Shown here piece by piece: positions 17,601 to 23,513 of a stretch of 57,290 nt of DNA. The DNA is from Candidatus Binatia bacterium (GTDB taxonomy: Bacteria; Desulfobacterota; Binatia; UBA12015): NCBI GenBank assembly GCA_019749875.1, contig JAIEPK010000087.1, forward strand, positions 1-57,290, given 5' to 3'. The translations under genes and the position numbers were made by a program. Under the pieces are notes generated by a model that was not told the origin of the DNA, ran no database searches, and worked only from the letters and a program-made list of their open reading frames with translations. Each line of letters begins with the position of its first letter. Position 1 is the stretch's first letter.

Positions 17601-19592
17601 CAGCTGCTGCCCGACGCGCACGTCGACGCGAGCAACGACTCCGGCCGTCGGCGCGCGCAACGTCGTCTCCACCTTCATCGCCTCGATCACCACCAGCGCG
17701 TCGCCGCCGCCGACACGCTGGCCGGGCTCGACCTGCACCGCGACGACTCGCGCCGGGAACTCCGCACGCACCTCCCCGTCCGCGGTGCAGAGGAAGCGGT
17801 GAGCCACGTCGTCGATCTCGAGGCGGAGGGTGGTCTCGCTGAGGTCGAACAGCAGGCGCTGCGAGCCACGGTCATCGACGAGCCGTCCCACGTGCGCGTC
17901 GCAGCGCTCCCAGCGTACGATCGTCGCGGTCGCGCCGAGCTCGACGCGGTACTGGCCGGGGCCCACGTTGGCGACCTCGGCACGGTGCGACTGCCCGCGG
18001 TACACCAGCTCGACGGGCTCGGCAATCGCGCGCGGGATACCGCTCGCGGCGAAGCGCCCGGTCGCGAAAAACGCCTCGCGCGCGCGTTCGCGCTGCGCGT
18101 CGTGCAGGATCGCACAGGCCGCGACGAGCGCGTTGCCGGCGTCGTCTGCCGCGACCGGCGCGCGCGGCGTGCGCTCGAGCCAGCCGGTGTCGACCGCACC
18201 GGCGACCAGCGCCGGCGAGCGTAGCAGCCCGAGCAGGTAGGACTTGTTCGTCGTCCCCCCGGCGACGACGATCTCGCTGCTCTCGAGAACGGCGCACATC
18301 CGGGCGTGCGCCTCGGCGCGCGTGTGGCCGGTAGTGATGATCTTGGCGATCAGCGAGTCGAAGTCTGCGGAGATGGTCGTCCCCACCGCGACGCCGCTGT
18401 CGACGCGCACTCCGGGGCCCTGTGCGGGATCGAAGCGCGCGACACGGCCGGGCGCCGGGACGAAGTCGTCCTCGGGATCCTCGGCGCAGATGCGAACCTC
18501 GAGCGCGGCACCACGCTCGGCGACCGGCAAGGCGCTCAGGTCTTCTCCGCGAGCAACGCGGATCTGCAGCTCGACCAGATCGATCCCCGTCAACGCTTCG
18601 GTGATTCCGTGCTCGACCTGCAGACGCGGGTTCATCTCCAGGAAGTACAGCTCATCGCCGCGGACCAGGAACTCCGCCGTGCCGACACCCGAGTAGCGCG
18701 CGGCGGTCGCGATGCGAACCGCAGCGTCCTCGATGCACGCGCGCTGGTCGGCGGCGAGGTCGGGCGGTGGGGCTTCTTCGACGATCTTCTGGTGGTGACG
18801 CTGCACCGAGCAGTCGCGGCAGCCGAGCGCGCGCACGTTGCCGTGCAGGTCGCCGACGATCTGGACCTCGATGTGCCGTCCGCCGACCACGCAGCGCTCG
18901 AGCAGCACACGGGCGTCACCGCAGGTGAGCTTTGCCTCGCTGCGCGCCGAGCGCAGGCTCGCAGCGAGATCGCCGTAACAGCCGACCTTGCGGATGCCGC
19001 GGCCGCCACCGCCGGCCGCGGCCTTGATCATGATCGGCATGCCGAGCTCGGCGGCGACGCGCCGCGCGCTCGCCGCGTCGCCGATCGCCCTGCCGGACCA
19101 TGGCGTGACGGGAACGCCGACGCTCTTGGCAAGGAGCTTGGCGGCGATCTTGTCGCCGAGCAGCCGCATGGCATCTCCGGTGGGGCCGAGGAAGGTGAAT
19201 CCTTCGCGACGCGCGCGGTCCGCGAAGCGTGGGTCCTCGGAGAGGAAACCCCAACCTGGCCAGATGGTGTCCGCGTCAGCCGCTCGCAGGGCGTCGAAGA
19301 CCGCGTCGTGGTCGAGATACGACGCGACCGGTGTGCTCCGCGCGGCGAGCTGGATCGCGTCGTCGGCCTGGCGCACGAACGGGGCATCGCGATCGGGCGC
19401 CGTGTACAGGGCGATCGCGCGCAGGTCGGATCGGCCATGGTTGCGCAGCACGCGCACCGTGCGCATGCAGCGCAGCGCTGCTTCGCCACGGTTGACGATC
19501 GCGATGCGACGGACGAGCGCCGGCGTCACGTCGGCGCGCGCCGAAGGGGGAAGGGCGCGGATGCCCTGCTGTCCGTGCAAGCCGCTGTGCAT
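14592..19592 (-). CDS. Single-chain acyl-CoA carboxylase: biotin carboxylase - BCCP - central region - carboxyltransferase
   Basis: About 1,666 residues in the order seen in eukaryotic acetyl-CoA carboxylase. Residues about 28-500 are the ATP-grasp biotin carboxylase (IAIVNRGEAALRC, GGGGRGIRKV, EMNPRLQVEHGITEAL near 320). Residues about 600-675 are the biotin carrier, with EAMKVE and the biotinyl Lys at about 640 (codon 17673-17675). A roughly 480-residue middle follows; it contains FTLEKLP..SVHCYRARHR and a segment like the eukaryotic central domain. Two crotonase-like carboxyltransferase halves follow from about 1160 (SSGARIAMDSG; TKGALVMTTAGSMVLTG; ANLSGFDGSPESLRSLQLENGA; YHGGAYVVFSRR). 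The start 19592 has GGAG five bases upstream; ATG 19637 is the longer alternative. It could make malonyl-CoA or a related extender for the PKS enzymes nearby; acyl-CoA preference cannot be read. Confidence 0.9.
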   Translation of the reverse strand: MHSGLHGQQGIRALPPSARADVTPALVRRIAIVNRGEAALRCMRTVRVLRNHGRSDLRAIALYTAPDRDAPFVRQADDAIQLAARSTPVASYLDHDAVFDALRAADADTIWPGWGFLSEDPRFADRARREGFTFLGPTGDAMRLLGDKIAAKLLAKSVGVPVTPWSGRAIGDAASARRVAAELGMPIMIKAAAGGGGRGIRKVGCYGDLAASLRSARSEAKLTCGDARVLLERCVVGGRHIEVQIVGDLHGNVRALGCRDCSVQRHHQKIVEEAPPPDLAADQRACIEDAAVRIATAARYSGVGTAEFLVRGDELYFLEMNPRLQVEHGITEALTGIDLVELQIRVARGEDLSALPVAERGAALEVRICAEDPEDDFVPAPGRVARFDPAQGPGVRVDSGVAVGTTISADFDSLIAKIITTGHTRAEAHARMCAVLESSEIVVAGGTTNKSYLLGLLRSPALVAGAVDTGWLERTPRAPVAADDAGNALVAACAILHDAQRERAREAFFATGRFAASGIPRAIAEPVELVYRGQSHRAEVANVGPGQYRVELGATATIVRWERCDAHVGRLVDDRGSQRLLFDLSETTLRLEIDDVAHRFLCTADGEVRAEFPARVVAVQVEPGQRVGGGDALVVIEAMKVETTLRAPTAGVVARVDVRVGQQLRKGDLVVRLEVGAGDAAAANRPTAPQSRARMDAPSATFRQCDQLRHVLLGFASDAHRLAELLAWLDAPQPRRRSATAAREHAALGSLVVLFADQERALSREPGWSDDGALLASPFERLRAWIAALRHGGADDPSLLPLLRAALRHDDAADLAPGAQLERALLRLLSTRHERDSRQRLVAALLRRLIRLPCAQRLLRRDPEVRRALATLGELRSAVGSAVAEAAVGLLQAIFEEPALRRRVGPKRFVTVDDRWLTRELRRLADFTLEKLPTLASVHCYRARHRTVTFDQRIVVFARADGGSAAKPPARQPLAALKLALNRATRALRRAIEETGADAAPQWNTITVDVLPAIELDRATCDRLVRVVGPLTARLGIERVVLRLRAVDRRTGRCTRVDLVARDPAGLGIEAHFRPSTWARVRPIGEHERRVAAARQRDVFDPHAIALARGGSFQELELDPRARRGDVLRAVERPPGGHPSSVVVGLLRTPTAEVPEGLERVLVISDPARSMGALAVPECRRIVAAIDLAERRRVPVEWLPISSGARIAMDSGTENLDATAAVARRIIRFTQGGGVVHVIVSGVNVGAQSYWNALSTMLLHTKGALVMTTAGSMVLTGRAALEASGAVAAEDEVAIGGLERIAAPNGAAQYCAASLRDAFDVLARHYSYTYVVPGERWPRRRATTDPVDRDVTRFPYRGDSSDGFAEIGDLFDDAKNPGRRRPFSMRAVMAAVVDQDGGNLERWHTWRGAETAIVWDARLGGIAVCLIGIESRSLARSGDLPVDGPSSWTGGTLFSLSSRKIARAINSASGNRPVVVLANLSGFDGSPESLRSLQLENGAEIARAVVNVASPLLFLVVSRYHGGAYVVFSRRLSDRVRVGALAGSYASVIGGSAAAKVVFTRETRQRAARDPEVVSAARALEQHGGNEGRAVFEGALQRAIERAEIDVAAEFEAIHTVERARQVGSLHDVVPSAQMRPYLIGALEEALAGADGERAAPSSARSPLYS

Positions 19593-19687
19593 CGTCGCTC
19601 CGCAGCGCTCGGTAGTCGGCCGAGCGCCGCCCGTCATGCGAGATGCGTGCCGTCACGATCGCTCGCTGCCGCGTGCGGATGCCTTGC

Positions 19688-19712
19688 GATCGCGCCGAAT
19701 TCGGCCGCGATC
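19688..19712. promoter_or_regulatory. Palindrome in the divergent carboxylase/amidohydrolase promoter region
   Basis: A dyad centred on CCGAATTCGG, with outer arms GATCGCG and CGCGATC and a single-base bulge. It lies in the 319-nt spacer between the divergent carboxylase and amidohydrolase genes, close to the carboxylase start. It is a candidate operator; no cognate regulator is identified. Confidence 0.3.
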
Positions 19713-19911
19713 TCTGCCAACTCCGGCAGCGCCGTCCAGCCGTCGACGGAGCAGCGATCTCGGGGCGCGGTCGTGTCACCGTCTCGTCGCGACGCGCGAC
19801 TTGCGACGTCGTATCGAGACGCGGCAGCGAGCGGGTCGCTGGTGGTGCTCCTCCGTCGCGTGGTACCCCGTGTGCTACCCGCGCGACCAGCTCCTGCGCA
19901 GGAAGGCGTTC

Positions 19912-21357
19912 ATGCGAACCCGGTGCTGCGCGATCCTGGTAACCTGCTGCGGACTGATCGCGACCGTCGCGCTCGCAGCGTCGCAGGCGCGCGCGGCAGC
20001 GCTGCTGATCCAGAACGCGCGCCTGATCGACGGAACGGGTGCGGCGCCGCACCCCGGCACCAGCATCCTGGTGCGCGATGGTCGGATCGCTGCGATCGGC
20101 GACGACCTCGCGGCGCAAGACGTGCCGGTGCTCGATGTGCAGGGTGCCACCGTGCTGCCCGGATTGATCGACTCGCACATCCATCTCGGCGTCGTTCCGG
20201 GCTCGGCGCTGCGTCGCGACACGCCGGAGGTGGAGCGCACGCTGCGCCGCCGGCATCTGCGCGCCTACCTCGCGTGCGGCGTCACCACCGTCCTCGACAC
20301 CCACGTCGACCTCGCGGTTGCGCGCGAGATCAAGGCGTGGCTCGCGGCCGGCGAGCCGGGCCCGCGCTACTTGACCCTGGGCCCGGGCTTCGTCCCGCCC
20401 GACGGCTATCCCGCCGACGGCACGCCGTCGATGGCCACCCCGGAGGACGTTGCCGCACACTTCGCGCAGCTCGCCGAGCTCGGTGTGGTCGGCGTCAAGG
20501 TCTTCCTCGAGCCTGGCTTCGGCATGCGCCGTGTGTGGCCGACGCTCTCTGCGGAGGTGCGTGCGGCGATCGCGCGCGAAGCCGCGGACCGCCGACTGCC
20601 GATCTACGTGCACGCCCAGCGTGAGGAAGAGATGAACCTGGCTCTGGCCATGGGCGTGCACGCATTCGTCCACGGCGGATTCTATGACGGGTCGCCATCG
20701 GATGGCTTCGTTCAGCGTGTGGCCGCGAGCGGAGCGTACCTCGGCTCGACCTTCGCCGTGGTCGATGCGCAGTCCATCGAGTTCCATCCAGAGCGCCTCG
20801 AGGACGCTCTCGTTCGTCGCACAGTGCCCGCGGTGGAGATCGCGACGGCGCGTGATCCGGCAGCTGGACGCGCCCTCGCCGCGGCCCAGATCGGGATGGT
20901 CGAGCCGTGGCTGCCGAACGTGCTGCATGGCCTGCTCGCCCGGTGGTTCGTGAGTGACGCCAGCCTCGAAGCGCGGCTCGCGAGCTCCCAGCGGGCGGTG
21001 CGCCGCTTCTGGGAGGCAGGCGTACCGATCGTGGTGGGCTCGGACTCTGGCAACTGGCCGATCGATCCCTACCACTTCCATGGCGTGACGACGCTTCGCG
21101 AGCTCGAGCTCCTCCGCGACGCTGGCATGCCGCCGATGGAGGTGCTCGACGCGGCGACACGCGTCCCGGCGAGGATGCTCGACCTCTCGGATGAGATCGG
21201 CACCGTCGAGCTCGGGAAGCGAGCGGACCTGATCGTCGTGCGAGGTGATCCGCTGAGCGACCTGCGCGCGCTTCGGACGATCGCGTGGACCATCCAGGGG
21301 GGCGTGGCGCGGACTCCGGAGGAGTGGATGGACGGCGAGCCGGTGACGCGACCGTAG
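19912..21357 (+). CDS. Secreted amidohydrolase-family protein (imidazolonepropionase-like)
   Basis: 481 residues with a signal peptide (MRTRCCAILVTCCGLIATVALAASQARA) and the composite-domain TIM-barrel of metal-dependent amidohydrolases. LLIQNARLIDGTGA opens the beta-sandwich, and PGLIDSHIHLG carries the HxH metal pair. VGVKVFLE offers the bridging lysine, VHAQREEEM and HAFVHGG supply further His, and VGSDSGNWP carries the catalytic Asp. RADLIVVRGDPLSDL closes the sandwich. ATG 19912 follows AGGAAGG by six bases. Related proteins hydrolyse cyclic amides, dipeptides or N-acyl compounds; the substrate here is unknown. A hairpin 13 nt after the stop should end the transcript. Confidence 0.88.
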   Translation: MRTRCCAILVTCCGLIATVALAASQARAAALLIQNARLIDGTGAAPHPGTSILVRDGRIAAIGDDLAAQDVPVLDVQGATVLPGLIDSHIHLGVVPGSALRRDTPEVERTLRRRHLRAYLACGVTTVLDTHVDLAVAREIKAWLAAGEPGPRYLTLGPGFVPPDGYPADGTPSMATPEDVAAHFAQLAELGVVGVKVFLEPGFGMRRVWPTLSAEVRAAIAREAADRRLPIYVHAQREEEMNLALAMGVHAFVHGGFYDGSPSDGFVQRVAASGAYLGSTFAVVDAQSIEFHPERLEDALVRRTVPAVEIATARDPAAGRALAAAQIGMVEPWLPNVLHGLLARWFVSDASLEARLASSQRAVRRFWEAGVPIVVGSDSGNWPIDPYHFHGVTTLRELELLRDAGMPPMEVLDAATRVPARMLDLSDEIGTVELGKRADLIVVRGDPLSDLRALRTIAWTIQGGVARTPEEWMDGEPVTRP

Positions 21358-21369
21358 TCCTCTCTCAAC

Positions 21370-21389
21370 GAGGGGCCACGATGCCCCTC
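21370..21389 (+). terminator. Hairpin after the amidohydrolase gene
   Basis: GAGGGGC-cacgat-GCCCCTC is a perfect 7-bp stem 12 nt after the stop. The right arm can pair instead with AGGGGC at 21396-21401, giving two mutually exclusive stems. There is no T-tract, so termination may need Rho. Confidence 0.5.
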
Positions 21390-21535
21390 TCTCCTAGGGG
21401 CAAGCCGCGCGGGCCCCACTCGCCGCGCTCGCTTTGCTCGACCGCGCGCTACGCGCGGGGTGACAGACTCTCGAGTCGACGCAAGGTTGTGAGGCACCGG
21501 TCGCGGGATCGTCGGGCGTCGGAGCGTGGAGCCCG

Positions 21536-21562
21536 CTCAGCGATCTCGGCGAGATCGCTGAG
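21536..21562. repeat. Perfect 12-bp hairpin in the convergent spacer
   Basis: CTCAGCGATCTC-ggc-GAGATCGCTGAG is a perfect 12-bp stem with a 3-base loop. It lies mid-way in the gene-free 21358-21995 spacer, between a smaller stem (CCGCGCG-cta-CGCGCGG, 21442-21458) and the dispersed palindrome at 21840. The spacer otherwise holds no gene I can support. Confidence 0.55.
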
Positions 21563-21839
21563 ATGAGCGGCGTTCCGGTTCGTTTCGTACCGGACTGGAT
21601 CTCCTTGGCCACATCGGCTTGAGCACTACCCCTTGCACATGCCTGGGCAGGGCTGCGCCCCAAATGCGCGCACCCCTGCGAAACTGACTGCCGAGTCCTG
21701 GTCGAGGGCGAGCTTCTCGCGCTCTTGTTCCAGACCGCGAACGAGCTGCCCAGTCACGCCGCCTTGACCGCAGCGACAACTACGCGAATCGGCTCAGGTA
21801 ATACCGTCCATGTCCCGTCGGGGACGCGCCTTGCCGGCA

Positions 21840-21871
21840 GCCGTCGGGCCGACCACGGTCGGCCCGACGGC
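21840..21871. repeat. 32-bp dispersed palindrome, copy 1
   Basis: GCCGTCGGGCCGACC (21840-21854) is a perfect 15-base inverted repeat of GGTCGGCCCGACGGC (21857-21871) around AC. It lies between convergent genes (amidohydrolase and P450). A second copy with three base changes is at 47693-47724, also between convergent genes. It could act as a bidirectional terminator or a REP-like element. Confidence 0.6.
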
Positions 21872-21995
21872 GATCCCGCCTCTCAGGCAGCAGCTCCCCC
21901 GATCTTCGACCGTCGTCCCGAGTGCCATCGGCCCGAGTCGAATCGTCGAACAACCGGCAACGCAACTGGATGGAAGGTCGCCGCGGAAGCTTCGC

Positions 21996-23222
21996 TCAGC
22001 GGCTCGTCGCCGTCAGGTGCAAGCTTCTGAAGCGTCGCACCATGAGGCTGTTCTCGCGGACCGGCGCACGGCCGGGATCGAGCGCAAAGTGCTCGGTTCG
22101 CGCGAGCAGCTCGCCGAGGACGACTCGAGCCTCGAGGCGCGCGAGTGGCGCACCGACGCAGAAGTGGATGCCGCGTCCGAACGCCACGTGGTGCTTCGGC
22201 GTGGGACGATCGAGCACGATCTCGTCCGGGCAGTCGTACTCTGCCGGATCGCGGTTGGCGGCGCCCCACAGGAGCAGCATGGTCGCTTCCGCGTCGATCG
22301 GAACTCCGCGCAGCTCGGTCGCGCGCGGCACGTGGCGCAGGTGATGCCGGAACGGCGACTCGAGCCGCAGTGCTTCCTCGATGAACGGCTCGACGAGGGC
22401 AGGCTGCGCACGCAGCCGTGCCTGCAGATCCTGATCGAGCGCGAGCAGGTGGATCGCGTTGCCGAGGAGACTCGTCGTCGACTCCCCACCCGCGCTGAGC
22501 AGCGTGTGCAGGATGACGAGACCGTCCCCGAAGGCGAGGCTACCGTCCGCGACCGCGCTACCCATCGCGCCCAGGATTCCGTCTGCTCCGTGGTCGGCCG
22601 CGTGCTGCAGCTGATCGCTGATCCAGCCCATGACGTCGGCGGTGCGCGCCATCGCCGCATGGACCTCCTCGAGCGTTCGCGTCGCGGCGATCATGTCGGT
22701 CGAATCGAACGCGGCCGCGAGCAGCCGATCGGGGTCTGCGGACGAGAAGCCGATCAGCCTGCTGACGACCCGGATCGGGATCGCGTTGGCGAGGTCGCCC
22801 ATGACCTCGAACCCGGGCTTCGCGAGCGCGCGGGCGAGGTGCTCGCGCGCGAGCGCTTCCACGTCCGGCCGCAGGGTCGCCATGCGTCGTGCGACGAGCT
22901 CCGGGAACACGGCGCGCCGATGCGTCGTGTGCGTCGGGGGGTCGGCAGTGGCCAGGGCCTGCATGCCGACGTCGAAGGGCAGCAGCTCGGGCGCGTCGTG
23001 CGGCCCGCGGTAGAGCAGGGCGCGCAGATTCGACGAGAAGTCGTCGGTGCGCGTCACGACCTCGCTGACGGCCGCGAAGGAGCTCACCACGACGATCGGG
23101 CTGCCCGGGATGCGCCAGACCGGAGCCTCCGCAAGCAGGCGGTGATAGAAGGCGGCCGGCTCGTCGATGATGGCGGGATCGAGCAGGAGCGTCCCTGCGA
23201 GCGCTCCGTCGTGCGTCGTCAT
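21996..23222 (-). CDS. Cytochrome P450
   Basis: 408 residues with the P450 signatures. The I-helix is LLSAGGEST (oxygen-activating acid-Ser/Thr pair), the K-helix is EEALRLESPF (ExxR) and the Cys-ligand loop is FGRGIHFCVGAPLARLE. It is a soluble bacterial class I type with no membrane anchor or fused reductase, and no ferredoxin or ferredoxin reductase gene lies nearby. ATG 23222 is preceded by GGAGGAG; an upstream in-frame ATG at 23303 lacks a site and adds an atypical stretch. It may hydroxylate a fatty-acyl or polyketide intermediate, but nothing in the sequence fixes the substrate. It is monocistronic, with a 290-nt gene-free leader up to the next gene. Confidence 0.95.
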   Translation of the reverse strand: MTTHDGALAGTLLLDPAIIDEPAAFYHRLLAEAPVWRIPGSPIVVVSSFAAVSEVVTRTDDFSSNLRALLYRGPHDAPELLPFDVGMQALATADPPTHTTHRRAVFPELVARRMATLRPDVEALAREHLARALAKPGFEVMGDLANAIPIRVVSRLIGFSSADPDRLLAAAFDSTDMIAATRTLEEVHAAMARTADVMGWISDQLQHAADHGADGILGAMGSAVADGSLAFGDGLVILHTLLSAGGESTTSLLGNAIHLLALDQDLQARLRAQPALVEPFIEEALRLESPFRHHLRHVPRATELRGVPIDAEATMLLLWGAANRDPAEYDCPDEIVLDRPTPKHHVAFGRGIHFCVGAPLARLEARVVLGELLARTEHFALDPGRAPVRENSLMVRRFRSLHLTATSR

Positions 23223-23513
23223 CGTCTCCTCCGTGAGGTGGGCGGCTGCGCCACCGCGACGATCTGTGTGCGCGCATGCACCGTCACCGCGGAAGCGCGC
23301 CATCGCGGTCGAGAGCCATTCCGTTCCTCGTAGAACAGAGTCGGGACGCTGCAGTCAAAGATCGGAAGGCGGTGCGCCCTGGGTTCCCCCGGGTCGGCAC
23401 CGTCCGCTGGAACGGATGACGCCGGGCGGAGCTGACGTCGTCCCGAGCACGAGTGCGCGGCGACGGTCGAACGTGGCGCGGACAAGCCCGAGGCAAGCAC
23501 GTCGTACGACTCG

